Shown: in pieces, positions 1 through 12,900 of the stretch
How the letters are laid out: each line of letters opens with the position of its first letter
How positions within the stretch are numbered: position 1 is the stretch's first letter
Assembly: GCA_012845835.1 (NCBI GenBank)
Contig: JABAKD010000016.1
Location: forward strand, 24,914,553-24,978,552
DNA from: Undaria pinnatifida
Lineage: Eukaryota; Sar; Phaeophyceae; Laminariales; Alariaceae
Length of the DNA stretch: 64,000 nucleotides
Direction: 5' to 3'
Program-made: the position numbers and the translations under genes
Notes under the pieces: model-generated
Told to the model about the DNA's origin: nothing
The model's input: the letters and a program-made list of their open reading frames with translations, nothing else
Database searches by the model: none

Positions 1-3000
1 GAGTTACTTTGGGAAGGAGAGAGTGGATAAGTCGCTCAAGCTATGGTCACAACTGATCGCAACAATCACAGCCTAACCAGTCCAAGAAATGATTTTTGCT
101 GCGGGGTCACCCCAAGAAACGTGGAGGGTGTTTGAGTCTCACTACACTGTCAAAAGTGAACATGAGAGGGAAATAGAAGAGGATGAATAGAATGAACTGA
201 GGCAAAAAGAGGGATAGAGCATCATGTCATTTTACGGTAGGGCAAAGGCCATAAGGATGAATCTAGATTCATACGGTGATAAGCGACCAGACGCATCTAT
301 GTGCAAACATATTGCCCGTAGAATGCTACCATCTTTCAAGCTATGTAGTGACCACGTGCTTCTCCTTCCCGATCATTCGAGTCGTACCATGGAGGATTTG
401 CGCAGGAGAGCTGCTCACGAGCTGGAGCACAATGGGAGATCAGTAGAAGAGAGAGAGGAGACAAGGCATGCCCTGACCGCAGCCGGCGTGGGTCAGGGCG
501 ACCAGGGTGGGAGGAATGCTGGTGATCGGGGGTATGGGGAGCGCGACCGAACGTACACCTACTGCGCGCATCACGGCGAGGAGCAAGGCCACAACACCCC
601 CGAATGCATCGTCATGCGTCGAGAATTCGACAGATACTAAGGTCATTTCCACAAATACCTGCAGACGCGGGGACTCGGGCCGTACGCCGGACGCGGAAGA
701 GGGCGCGGGGCGGAAGGTAAATATCGACAGAAGCCGTACCCAAACGACTCGGGTGGGCGTTGGAGTCGGGGCCACCCGCCGGAGCAGCAGATAATGCCGC
801 CGCCAGGACACGGACCCGTGACTGGCGGGTATGCGAACACCTTTCATCAACCGTACCCAAACGACTCGGGTGCGCGTTGGAGTCGGGGCCACATGCCGGA
901 GCAGCAGAGAACGCCGCCGCCAGGACACGGACCCGGGCCTGGCGGATATGCGAACACCTTCCCCGGAGGACGTGACCACAACCGCCATCATCATTCGGGC
1001 GGGCGCAACCGAGGCAGGGGCGAGGGCTTCGGGCAGGTGCCACCGCCTAATTTTCCGTCTAATTCGTCGATGAAGTTTTCGCCTAATTTGCCGCCTGGAA
1101 AGTTTCCCAACGCACCGCGGCACGCATTTGCGGCAGATTATCCCTACGAGAACAAGTACATGGGATACTCGAGGGGGGGGGAGCCAGCAGGGCACTGGTC
1201 ATCACCACCACCGACAGCAGAGTTGGGGACTCCCGAGCAGCAGCAGCAGCACCAACAAAACCGAAAACAACAAGAGGGCACGCCTCCTGCCACGTCTACC
1301 TCTGCTACCCCTGCTACTGCAACTCTCTCGTTTCCGGCTCCCGGCGCAGCTCAAGCCAGCGGAGCTCCTCTGCAGCTCTTTATAGCACAAAGTGTGAAAA
1401 CAGGCAAATCTGAGTCTGGTGATTCTGTTGCTGTAGATCGTGATGGTGTGGTGCGTGGTAGCGTTGTAGGACGTGTTGAGCCAGCATTGATTACACGTGT
1501 TGCTAGCGCCCTTCGGTGTACCCCGGGGCAACCTAGGCCGTATGGTAGCGAGGAATGGGATGCGGACTCGGGAGCTAGTGCCATGATGTCCAACAACAAA
1601 GAGGGCATGTACAAAAATCGCTACCCAACAGACCAATACATACAGATAGGCGATTCAGGGTTGAATAGAGTCGAGGCAATCGGGGACGTCAATTTAGTGT
1701 TTCACCAGCTAGATGAACACGGAAACCCGGAGGACGTTGTGGCGTGTGTGCAAGATGTGATATATACTCCGTGGCTTGAATTCAACCTTTTCTCGATTTG
1801 GAAGGTACGTCACAAAAACTCCTGTTCTGTAAACCCCACTGGTACACAAGCGGGAAGGCTCCGCGTCCTTCGGGGATCGGCGAACGACTCCCTCTACGCC
1901 ACCCGATTCCCCCCTCCTCCGTTGCCAGTGAATGCAGTGAATGAGAGTGCCCCCGAGTACTCTGCTTGCAACCCACCGATGCCAGTTGGTGCGGTTGGTG
2001 CTTCGCGTGAGAGTGCATTCAGATTGCATTCGTGTCTGTTGCCTGCATATCCCCCCCGGTTCCTCTTAGTAAAAACAACCTCGTTCAACCTTCGAGCGTT
2101 GTGATGGCTTCTCCAATGGAGTTGGAGCTTGAGCTTGAGACTGCTTCATCCCACCCCACTCCTTGTGAATCAAGTACGGCATGGATATATATATACCCCA
2201 GAGCATTTCTGACGAGAAGACTGAGGCGTATGCCGTAGAATGGGACATTTTCGACCGTATGATGCAAGATAGAGAGAGTGAAGAGTGTGCACTGGCCATT
2301 TTGGGCCGCGGGAAAAACCCTTTCCATGTTGGCAACGATCGCAAGCGAGTCGATATTAACGTGTTCCATGACCGCGCCGGCCACCTGTCCGAACGTATTT
2401 TGAGGGAATCTGCTCGGCAGGGAGGGATCACCCTCACCGGACGGATGGAACCCTGCACTATGTGCATACCGGCGAGGGGTACGCGAGCGGACGTGCCGAA
2501 GCGAAGCGAGGGACGAGCGGGGAAGGCGCCTTGCGATCTCCTACATATCGACATGTTCGGCCCGTACACCACCACCATAGGCGGCAATCACTACATGTTC
2601 TATGCTGTCGATGCTGCAACAGGCTACATCGCGAACTACGCCCTGCGTCGCAAGTCTGACGCCGTGGTCGTCTTCAAGCGGGGTATCGTCGACCTAGCCC
2701 ACAAGGCGGGGACGAGGATACGGAGTGTCCGTGGTGACTGCGATTCGCTCTGGACCAGCAAGGACTTCCGTGACTTCTGCTCCACCATGGGAATCGCCGT
2801 GCAGTACTCCCCCCCCGGAGCGCAGCCATACAATAGGGTAGTGGAAAATGCAATCCAGCGTTGCAACAAAATCGCCATGGCATCTCGCCGCGCCGCGGAG
2901 CGACGCTTGGGGCCGGGGGGGTTCTCGTGTGTTCGCGGCTTGGATGCTCGCGGGGACAAGCTCTGGGCGGAATCGGCGAAGGATGCCCCGCCGAAGCTCA

Positions 3001-6000
3001 ACGAGGCTGCGTCCCCTTCAAACCCCGGTCGCGCGTCGCCGCAGGAGCTGTTCACTGGCAAGAAGGGTGCTTTCTTGGTGAAGCCGTTTTTTCAGTACGG
3101 TTTCATGTACCGGGAGAGGAGGTCGAAGCTGAACGACAAGGCAGTGCCGTGCTACTTTCTCAACGCGGGCGACAACAATGCCGACAGCTGTGTGAAGGTA
3201 CTCAGGGATGACACAGGGCGCGTATGCTACTCTAGCAACGTTACATGGGCGCCGCTGCCACAGTCGGGGGGGGGGGGGTGTTCAGTACTGTCCCTTCCGC
3301 GCCGGCACCGCCCATGCCGCCGGGGGTGTCATTCGAGATTGCCTCGACGCCGCCCGCCACTGCCGGTCCGCCGCCCGAGCACTCACCCAGCGCTCACACC
3401 TCGCCGCCGCCCGGACCGACTGGTATGCCGCCCGCCACTGCCGGTCCGCCGCCCGAGTACTTACCCAGCGCTCACACCTCGCCGGCGCCCGGACCGACTG
3501 GTATGCCACCCACAGCTGCCGGTCGGCTGCCCGCGCACTCATCCAGCCCTTACACCTCGCCGCCACCCGGACCGACTGCTATGCCGCCCGCCGCTGCCGG
3601 TCCGTCGCCCGCGCACTCACCCAACGCTCACACCTCGCCGCCACCCGGACCGACTGCTATGCCGCCCACCGCTGCCGGTCCGCCGCCCGGGCACTCACCC
3701 AGCGCTCACACCTCGCCGCCGACCGGACCGTCTGGTATGCCGCCCGCCGCTGCCGGTCCGCCGCCCGCGCACTCACCCAGCGCTCACACCCCTCGCTCGA
3801 ACCCGCCTGCGAATGCAGGTAAACCGCCTGCAGCATCCACCTGGCCGCCACCACCGCTGCAATCGTCATCACCGCCGTCCGCGCACTCACCCAGCGCTCA
3901 CATCTCGCCGCCGCCCGGACCGGCTGCTATGCCGCCCGCTTCTGCCAGTCCGCCGCCTGCGCACTCACCCAGCTCTCACACACCGCCTGCCGCATGTTCG
4001 CCGATGCCGGAGTGGTCTCACTCTTCCGTCGAGGACGCCGGCTCGACGACATCATCATCGCCATCACCGGCGGCGACACCGCCCCCGCGGACGTACACAA
4101 GGAGACAGCCGCAGCCGGTCGCTGCAGGATATTCTTCGCCGCTCACCCCCCATGCAACGAGGATGCTAGGCGAGAGGCGCGACGAGCGCGTGTCGGGAAG
4201 GACCAGGTCGGGGGGCCGTCAGCTTTCAGGCGTGCCGGAAGAAGCGGTCCCTACGCCGCTGCCGGAGGCGACGTCGTTCGACCACGGGGTACGACTCCTA
4301 TCTCATGCATCGGAGGATGTGCTGCTGTCGCGGCTGGCCAACCGGCGGGCCCTGAACGCGAAACGGGTGCTCCTGCAGGGGCACGGATCTGGTGAGCTGG
4401 GGGGCGGAGGCAAGCAGCATGCGGGGTCGGGGGGCGTGGAGGAGAGCAAAGATGCACCACTATACGACACCACGGGCGGGGAGAAGAGCGGGGGTAACTA
4501 TTGGTCGCTTGGGTCGTCGGGATGGGGAGTGCCGCTCGGCCTTATGTCGCGACTCGCCGCGCGGGAGGATGTCGACGCAGCTCTTCGCAAGATGCGCCCC
4601 TCTCACCTGCGGCCTGACATGCCCCTCTGCCACGCCAAGGACCTCCGCGTACCAAAGACGTTCAGAGAGGCGCGTGACATCGAGCATGGCGCACAGTTCA
4701 TGGACGCGGCTAAGCGTGAGGTGTTCGGTTTGGTTAAAGCAGGGACGTTCGAAATTGTTGACGAGTAGCAACGAATAGACAACGTGATTAGTAGCAAGCT
4801 CATTTTTGATTGGAATGTTGATCAATTTGGCTGGCCTACGAAAGCGAAGGCAAGACTTGTAGCTAGCGGTGACATGCAGAGAGAGTACATAGACTTTGGA
4901 GATTTGTCCGCGCCTACTGTTGCTTCGTCCAGCGTCCGTTTGTTGGCTGCGTTGGCGTGTGAACATGACCTAGAGTTGTGCCATTTTGATATAGACCAGG
5001 CTTTTGTGAGGGAAGATCTTGCCGAGGATGTCTATATGCGATTGCCAGAAGGGTGTGGTCCGTTGTCAGGAAAGGTTGTGAAGCTGAGCAAGAGTCTTTA
5101 TGGTTTGAGACAGGGATCCAGACAGTGGTATGCATTACTGAGGAAGTGTCTTTTGGCTTTGGGGTTTGTGCAGTGCTTGGCTGATTCGTGCGTTTTTCGT
5201 TTGGTTGAAGGGGGGGAAGTAGTGATGCACCTAGTGGTGCATGTTGACGATATTTTTGCCGTGGGAAAAAGGAATGGTGTGATCAGTTCGGTAAGTATCT
5301 CGGACGTCTTGTTCCAGTTAAGTCGTTGGGCGAGCTCAAGTGGTACTCGGGGTGCTATTACGAGAGAGACAGGGAGGCAGGGAGGTTGACTATTTCGCAA
5401 CAGACGTACACGGAAGAATTGGGAGAGTAGATGGTGTGGAATGGGGCAACACTATCCCGATTCGTACAACTTGGAGACTTTGGGATTTTGATGTTGACGA
5501 GCCGAATATTCTGTTTCCTTCCCGAGAGTTGATCGGTGTGCTTTTGTGGATTGCCTCGTTGACCAGGCCGGATATCGCGACTATGGTGAGAACAGTAGCA
5601 AGGTATTGCAGTGCGCCGAAGCTGATCCACTGGAAAGCGGCACGTAGTATACTAGGGTATGCAATCAGGACGAGTTATTCGGGGATTTTTTTTCAGGAGA
5701 GGACATTAACGGGGATTACTTTGATTTCGTTCGCAGATGCCGACTATGCTTCGCGCAGTACGGACAGGAGAAGCGTGTCGGGGGGGGGTAGTGATGTGTG
5801 CGGGGGGGCCTGTTTCGTGGTACTCCAAGACGCAGAAGTGTGTGACTCCCTCGACTACTCAGGCGGAGTATGTGGCTATGTCGGACATGTGGAAGGCGAT
5901 TTTATTTTTGAGGCAGGTTTCGTGTTTTATGTTGCCGAAGGCTAGAATGCCGTACATTACCATGTATGAGGATAACGAGGGTGCCATTCAAATCGCAAAG

Positions 6001-6210
6001 CACCCGATCGAACTCGAACTCGAAGCACATTGACGTGAGGCATCACTCTTTGAGGGAACTGGTAGAAAGGAAGGAGGTCGAAATTATCCACGTGGCGTCG
6101 CAGTACCAGCATGCTGACTTCCTCACCAAGGCGTTACCTGAAAGGGAGTTTAAATTTCACCGGGGAATAGTGATGAATTTGATGTGTTTTTCTCTCGGAT
6201 AGTGCTCGAT
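1..6210 (+). mobile_element. Ty1/Copia LTR retrotransposon fossil (left end outside window)
   Basis: Pseudoviridae-type element, read left to right. Recognisable parts in Copia order are: gag with a modified zinc-knuckle-like Cys/His stretch (to about 0.65 kb) and a low-complexity gag tail (about 0.8-1.5 kb); an aspartic protease with a DSGAS active-site motif near 1.57 kb; an integrase with an H..C-x2-C zinc region near 2.4 kb and a catalytic core at about 2.5-2.9 kb; a Pro-rich linker (3.3-4.0 kb); a reverse transcriptase (about 4.8-5.3 kb) with the HVDD motif typical of Copia; and RNase H (about 5.75-6.15 kb) ending in an HADFLTK-like tail. Integrase before reverse transcriptase is diagnostic of Copia. 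The element is broken by several interruptions, roughly half a dozen, so it is an old copy. The 5' LTR lies outside the window, so age cannot be read from LTR divergence. Confidence 0.93.
3346..3990 (+). repeat. 78-bp minisatellite coding a Pro-rich linker inside the Copia element
   Basis: About six full units of 78 bp start near 3346, 3425, 3503, 3581, 3659 and 3737. Two shorter diverged units follow near 3870-3990. Because 78 is a multiple of three, each unit reads as a 26-residue Pro/Ala/Ser/His-rich repeat containing motifs such as GPPPEHSPSAHTSPPPGPTG. It sits between the integrase core and the reverse transcriptase, where Copia polyproteins are normally poorly conserved. Neighbouring units are very similar to each other, which indicates array turnover by slippage or unequal exchange. 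Confidence 0.9.
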
Positions 6211-6519
6211 TTTCTGACTTTCTATTTCTCACTCTTGTACATGTTTCTTTGTTTTGTTTTCTGATGTATGTTTATGAGGGTTCAAGGACTTGCATTCAAA
6301 TTGACCGATGGAAAATACTGAATAGTGTTTGAGTGGTAATGGTCATGGATGTGATGACAATGGATTTGAGTGTTTTTGCGACTGGAGGGAGTGGATTTGA
6401 GTGTTTTTGAAAATGCAACTTTTTCTCGCTTTCTGGACTTCTTTTTAGTAAAGGAAAACTCTGCAGGATTTGAGTATCTGGGAATGTACGTTTTAACAAA
6501 GTAGTCCGGATAAAACATG

Positions 6520-6970
6520 ACAATGTTGCGAGTACGGGTGTTGTTGGACGTACTCACTTCATTGTAAGATTGCAAACAAGAATCCGTCGAAAGGATGGAT
6601 CGGAGAATTTTGGGGGTTTCGCATATGTGTGGGATGGATTTCCACAATGGGATTTTGTGGTGGGTTTTTATGTGCCCGAATAATATCACTCTATTTATTT
6701 TCCTCTATTTTTGCCTCTACCTTGTGTCTTCTCTGTCTCTTATACGGCCACCACGGCCAAGGGCTACCACGCCCCATCTATATTGCAAGGGCTAATACGC
6801 CTTCACAACTGCAAGGCTACCACGCCTGTGTATTTACATCCCGGCTACCACGCCACAGTTACGAGTTCCATTTCTGGGTTATCACACCTGAGCTATCACG
6901 CTCTACCACACACGTAAATCGGGTTGTCACACCCGCCTTAGTTAGTAGTTCGTAGTTTACCGATGACCAG
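6520..6970 (+). repeat. Candidate 3' LTR region of the Copia element with GGCTACCACGCC motif cluster
   Basis: This sequence follows the RNase H end of the Copia element. A TGTTGG-type LTR start is possible near 6540. From about 6758 to 6932 a degenerate 12-bp motif, GGCTACCACGCC and variants such as GGGTTATCACACC, recurs about seven times. The flanking GGC and GCC arms can pair around the TACCAC core. No partner LTR is in the window, so the ends are not proven. Confidence 0.45.
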
Positions 6971-7660
6971 CTTTTTCGCCACCTTTCTCCTCCACCTACA
7001 CCACCACCGGGGCGCCACACGTACCAACCTACTCCACATACCAGATATCTGCAACAACAAACAAACACGTACGTCCATATAAAAAGAGGAGAACAACACC
7101 CCGCGTGGGAGGGAGAGAAAGTAGGAAGGGGGGGGCGGGGAGTCGGAGAAGTACTGCTGCAACTTTATTTCGCCAGGAAAACAAAAAATGGACCACCGGG
7201 TGTGGAACATGAACTGCTCTCAGTGCTCTTCGTCTTTGTCCGTGTCCATCCGCGAGACACGGAAAGTTCGTGGATGATCGCCCGACACTGCGTACTGGTT
7301 CCTTGTCTCTCGTCCCTCCTTTGCTCCGCTCTCTCTCCTCCCCCCTACCTTCTCGCGAACACCATTTGGCGGGTTTCCGTGCTCTCCATATATTATATTT
7401 TGGCGTGTTTATAGGACGTACGTCAGATTAAAACTACTGCCGAATATACTGGCCGGGTCAATCATTAGATAATCACTCCCAGTACATACTAAGCCAGGAC
7501 CCAGACCTTTTGTTTATGCTATTGCGTGCCCAAAAAGATAGCTATCAATATGATATCTGCTATTGAAATAATTAACGGGGTGTGTGCTCTTGCCGTTAAA
7601 CTGACATTTCCACCCATCTACATCCAGCGAAAACAGTGTCGTACCGATGCCTCCTATGCA
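6971..7660. other. No gene recognised
   Basis: AT/CT-mixed sequence with short fortuitous open frames only. I see no domain, repeat unit or splice-supported exon here. Confidence 0.5.
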
Positions 7661-7665
7661 GGTCC

Positions 7666-7850
7666 TACCAGGTTGGAATCCCCCTCCGCTTCGAAAACTC
7701 CGCTCTCCCGTTACCGGCTGTACGACTTACAGGATATACGTGATGAACTGATGCATTACGTCCACAACCTCTAGATTTATCGCCATAATTAAGGGTCTTT
7801 TAGCGCCCCCACACATATTGAGCTACCCCCCCCCTCCCCCCAACATTATA
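7666..7850 (+). repeat. R1 dispersed repeat, 5'-module fragment
   Basis: Carries the R1 module of a TACGACTTACAGGATATAC-like stretch, then a GATGAACTGATGCATT-like stretch, then CACATATTGAGCT, ending in a C-tract near 7830. It lacks the R1 3' core (GCGCGATCGGAGTATCACA). Confidence 0.7.
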
Positions 7851-8384
7851 TCAATATTGACGTTGCCATTGGGTGGCAACTACACTGTAAGACATGCAAA
7901 TCACTGCGTGATCTAGAAATGAGGGTACCACTTGTTTGCTTTTTTTGTTTTTTTTGTTTGCGCTCACCATGATGGTTGTCGAGTTACATCCTTTTGTGCG
8001 AGGTGGAGAGCCCTAACTCCGCACAAGGGGAATGATCGCATCACGTAATGTGGATATGATAACTCACCCAGGAGGCAGTTGCATAGTAATACCCATTGCT
8101 GTCTCTGTAGTGGCCACACCAGAAAAAAAAGTAACTCGTTGGCGCTGTCATCCATAAGCAAGATTGAAGGCACGGCCTACCGAAGTCCCTCTCACGAGAG
8201 GTTCTTGGAAGGATGCAGTTCACCCTTCGTGCGACTCGCTGAACACCTCATGGCGCCTCGCACGTGGTGCAAAGCAATGTCTGCCTGGTTGGTGAAAACC
8301 CGACGTGCTCCGTCCCGGCATAGTAGGGATGCGAGGATCTATGGTCATACGACTACAGCGATGCACAAACTTAGTACCTCCCCC
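7851..8384. other. No gene recognised
   Basis: Open frames exist on both strands but are not supported by any motif. The right part merges into the C-rich R1 copy that follows. Confidence 0.4.
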
Positions 8385-8870
8385 CTTCCCCCCCCCCCCC
8401 CTGCTTCGTCTCGAAAGGGACGCGGGGTCAGCGGTAAAATGATTGAGGCAAGCGACCATGAGTACGAATCACCCCCCTCCCCCCTCCCCTCTCTTTTTCG
8501 ACCCCGCCCGCCCCCCCTGCTCCCGCCCCCCCTGCGTCCTTAATAACTCCGACATCTCCTCACCGATTGTACGACGTCCAGGATATACCTAATAAACTGA
8601 TGCATTTCCTTCCACAGCCATCATTGATCTTCCCCTCAAAAACGGGTTCTATAGGTTCCGGGCAAAGATGGATAATCATCACCCTGTTAACCCCGGCACA
8701 AGCTACACTGCTGTATATAGTGCTAAGGGGAGTCGCCGATCTATATCCTTGTTGAGGATACACACCCTGTAATGCGCGCGATCGGAGTATCACAAACACA
8801 CAGCTTGCAAAAATGAGTTTCGACGAAATCTTCGATCTCACAGCTGGAATGTTTTTTTTCTATTTACAAC
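8385..8870 (+). repeat. R1 dispersed repeat copy
   Basis: C-tracts at 8388-8400 and 8466-8530 are followed by the R1 module (ACGTCCAGGATATACC, then AACTGATGCATTTCCTTCC), the CACCCTGTTAACCC stretch, the GGGGAGTCGCCGA stretch, and the 3' core GCGCGATCGGAGTATCACA near 8775. It ends in GATCTCACAGCTGGA followed by a T-rich run. The upstream CTGCTTCGTCTCGA segment (8400-8470) also occurs at 13738-13810. Confidence 0.85.
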
Positions 8871-8879
8871 ATTATCGAA

Positions 8880-9480
8880 AGACGAGCCTTCGTTGAAGTC
8901 GCAAACTGTGAGACTGAGGTACACATATTCGTAACAAATACAGCAAGCAAGTTGATGTTGAATGATTAGTCTAGGTCACGAAAAAATCACCTGGAATTAG
9001 CAGTAGAAGAAAAATTTGCACGTATTACGTGAGGAGCTACGTAGACTGAAGAGCAAGAGTGGGCAGCGACGTGAAGGCTAGCCACACAGCGCTACGAAAA
9101 AGCAAACATGGTGCGGTTGCTATCTCCACCGCACCTCGTCCCGAGGTCGGGTCATAAATATCCACGCATCCGTATTCAACGACAACTTGCACAGCTGAAG
9201 TAGCAACGGTGACCACCGGTAGGGGCAGCTGTCGGTCTCGTTAGCACGGGAACTACACGTTAGCTGGCGCTGGATTGAAACACATTTGACTTAAATTGAC
9301 ACACACAACACACATGAAAATACGTGGAAGTATGGTGAGCATAAGGTTAGGTTTCCCTGCCCGCCGGAAGAAAAACCAAACCCAACGTGCATGTCCAATA
9401 CACGCAGTTACAATGGGACAACCACATATCACACGTAGTATGTGTATGCGTGGACTGGCTAGCAGGAGGAGTGCGGCGGA
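8880..9480. other. No gene recognised; upstream flank of small ORF
   Basis: Mixed-composition sequence without recognisable coding or repeat content. Confidence 0.4.
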
Positions 9481-9489
9481 ACCTGACCA

Positions 9490-9516
9490 CCAATCATCGA
9501 GCCTGCGCTATAAAAA
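9490..9516 (+). promoter_or_regulatory. CCAAT/TATA-like core promoter
   Basis: CCAAT lies at 9490-9494 and TATAAAAA at 9509-9516. An ATG follows 35 bp after the TATA motif. The order is right for a eukaryotic promoter, but the CCAAT-to-TATA gap is shorter than usual and both motifs could be chance. Confidence 0.3.
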
Positions 9517-9550
9517 TCGCACGCGTGCGAAAAACCGAAGGCAATTCGAA

Positions 9551-9694
9551 ATGAAGGCCTCGAACATTGCTGTCTGCCTGGATGGAAACACCGCCATCGA
9601 TCCCAGCGTTGCCAACCAGCTTCTCGATCGATTGAAAGGAGACAAAGCAACGAAAGGAAAGTATCTCGCCACAGTTGCAGATCCTGGAGAGTAA
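9551..9694 (+). CDS. Hypothetical small ORF or first exon, 47 aa
   Basis: Unrecognised. The frame opens at an ATG just downstream of the CCAAT/TATA pair and encodes a mixed-charge peptide containing SVANQLLDRLKGDKATKGKY, which looks more protein-like than its surroundings. A possible splice donor (GA then GTAACA) overlaps the stop codon. Directly downstream another frame stays open to about 9900 with a similar flavour (EEIIGLIEVIKCEYG, then RRYLQFITAMRKH). The two pieces may be parts of one decayed or spliced gene. No signal peptide, membrane segment or known domain is visible. It could equally be chance. Confidence 0.25.
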   Translation: MKASNIAVCLDGNTAIDPSVANQLLDRLKGDKATKGKYLATVADPGE

Positions 9695-9929
9695 CAGAAG
9701 AAATCATTGGACTCATTGAGGTCATCAAGTGCGAATATGGCGCGGAGGGAAAAACACATCAAGGTGGACAAGTTCGGGCGGCTCGACGCTATTTGCAATT
9801 CATTACGGCCATGCGAAAACACACATATGGCAGGACGGTGATGACGAGACCCAGACGCCAATCTCTTGGACACCCTTCCCCCCCTCATCCCCCCGCCGTG
9901 GTTTAGTGTCGAGAATAGGTGGCACGGTG

Positions 9930-12900
9930 CCAACCTTGCCGTGTCGCATTGTAGCTCTACAGCTTACCGCGTCAGGTCATTGCTGGATGGATGCCTCCGC
10001 CCTCTCTTCTACCCATCGGGACCACCTGCCTGCCTTTTGTGCAGCCTTTCTGCCACCCTTCGAACTTCATAATAAATTTTGTCATCTATTCTATTTCTTG
10101 CCGCAGGAGGAACCCTTACCCCAAACCAGCTCCTCGAACATCACCCTCTGCCGCAGACGCTCCTCCCATACGTGCAGTTATCATGGTGGTGACACCATAG
10201 TAGTGCCGCCTGGTCAAAGCTGATGTATTGCCACTCGTATTCACACCACAGCAGAACATCAGGGGTTTTGCAGCGGACATGTATACGTAGTGGTATTATA
10301 TATGTGACCGGCAATGGTCGCAACGATACAATAATTCGGCTGGCTTACCTTAAAAAGCGCCGTCGTCTCTGCGACACCTCGTTCGCAGGAACCCTCAATC
10401 GAGCAAGCAAGCTACGCTGGCTGCGGATGGCAAGCTGGTTGGTGCGGTGAGCAAAAATGTCATTGGAGGACGTGTATTTAGTGATAAATCTCTTGTCACG
10501 CCTTTCTCATGACCTCAATACCGCCATGTCTTACGGCACGCATGGGAGATGAATAGGTCAGCGGCTGTACAGCCGTAGTACAGCAGTACTTCAAATGTAA
10601 TCGCCTCAGTCCTAGTTGTTTGTGATAGTTACATTATTATCGGTATAGAGAAGTCGTTTTCATCACTTGAGATCAGACTTCTGTAACCGTAGTGCAAACT
10701 ACGGTGCACAAACCTCGTCTATGTTTGGTCGCATATCCTGATCGTGATCGACGTAAATATGGCGCGCACGCACATATGTCACTTTCCGATTCCACAATTT
10801 ATGGTGCGGCGTAGACTCTTCAAATTCGAACTTTTTCGATCTAGTCGTGGCAATATAGCCCTACATGAGTACCTGATACCTGCGTACGTGCATTATAAGG
10901 CTGACGGCTGACGCCGGATCTCAAAACTGAGCTGAACGAGAAAGTTTGTCTTTCAGAACGGCAATCTCGTTTTGTCTTTCAGAACGGCAAGCTGGTTTTG
11001 GGGGGTAACGGGAAGAAAGTGAAGTGTGTTTTAAGTCACTTTGTGGTCTAAATGTTTGACACGGTGAGATAGGATATTATTGTGAACTATCGATGACAAT
11101 CAGTACGGTACGACGGAATACGATCATTGATAAAGAGCAGGTGTAGTTCCAGAATGCAAGGGGATACCGAGAGCGCTGGGGACAAACCCCGCTTGTCACA
11201 GGTTCAGAACAAAAAATTATAGCGATGTATGCACAGCATTGATACCAGATGCAAGAGAAGGAAGTCGGACAGCCACCCAAAGAAGCATCGATGGCACGAG
11301 ACAGAAACCGCACGGAGAGAGGAATCAGACAAGTGTCCGGTCTATAGAGACAACGGAGGAGGCGGCACGAGCTGCTGACAGCCGACGCTCGGCAAGCAGC
11401 TTCGTCGAGTCATCTGGGTTGGCTTTGTCGTTTCCCCACCCACCCTCCCGATACTTGTTTTTGCAGCAAATTATCAAAAAGGGAAGCAGACGCAGTCGTC
11501 GAAGAGTAATGGCGTAGTCTCGATCGCACGGGCCGTCAGAAATGGAATCACCACGCTTAACAATCGCTTAGCAATCGCGGTGGGTAACCGGCACGAACGG
11601 GCTGTTCTAATCGAAACCACCACAAAAAAACAATTAGCGGTGGCAAAATCTTCGTCGCACGGGCCGTTAGAAACATAATCACTAGATGTAGTAATCGTTT
11701 AGCAATTGCGGTGAGTGCCAGACATGAGCGGGCCGCAAAAAAAGAAGATACTCGCGAAAAAACTCCACAAGTAGTGGTGAGTAAAGTGGGTTGTTCCCGG
11801 TCACGTAGGCCGTTACAAACGCAACCACTTCTCCATTTCAGATGTTCCAGAGTACCAACATTAGCGGTTTATCCGGACTGCACACAAAAATGGGTGGGGG
11901 GGGTGGGGGGGTTGCTCCAGTCGCGTAGCACGACTGGGGGGAGGTCGACTGCGTTTTGATAGAGGCTAAGGGAGGCGTAAGCACGCCGGCCGTAGAGGAA
12001 GCTTAGCCCCTTCCCCGGGAGGCATTTAGTACAAGCATCTTCGTAGAAGTGACAACCAAAGCGACGTCACCACCTATATTTTCACAGCAAGCAGCGTTAA
12101 GTACGTGTGTCCCACCCCACTTATGGTATCGGCCCGAACATACGCAAAAAGTAGTGTTGGCTAGTACTGCTGTAGATGACGCAGGCTGTGAAGTTGAGCA
12201 GCTTTGCCCCTATGCCGTAAAGAGGAGGAAGGTATAATATACCCTGTCACCACAAAACACACACAGGAGCCAGTACCTGATTGTAAAAGGCCCACATATA
12301 AACCACGCGGGCCGTACCGTTCTGCCGTAGACCTTCGCACACACATACACGAGTGAGCCGTACCTTGTAGTAGCAGAACATATATACGGGTAGTATCATT
12401 CCATCAAAGCCCGGGTCGTATCATTACCATCATCGACAGCCTCGTTAAGGCAGCATTCCACCTCAATACCACTCGAACACATATCAAGTACGCTTCAGCA
12501 GAATATAGTAAACCCCAATATCCACTGACCAGTATCTGAACCCGTAGTACCACGAACGCCCCCCCCACACGGTGCAGGATACGATAGGTCCCGGATAACT
12601 CCACAAAGATGGCCAGGTAAAACAGCACATCCCAAATTCCCTCAAAGGGCTACTGCCAGCGTAAAACTGCGATATCAAATCCTGTAGGCCAAATGGCAAT
12701 CTGAATACCAATATTGCTTCTAGTAAGAAGTCCTACCCGTAGGTTATCTCCTAGCTTTGGCAGTGAAACGTCGTTACAACCGATGCCCTCTTTAACTGTG
12801 GAGCTTATCAACACAATTGAATGCATGTTAATGCAGAAGCACACTACTATCAGGTTAAGAATTGCCCAGGTAAAACGGCAATGTCAATAACAAAATGTTT

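Noticed and set aside
8560-8841. Minus-strand 93-codon frame, with similar frames recurring in other R1 copies
   Set aside because: The recurring frame follows the R1 repeat consensus and is neither intact nor conserved as protein in the other copies.
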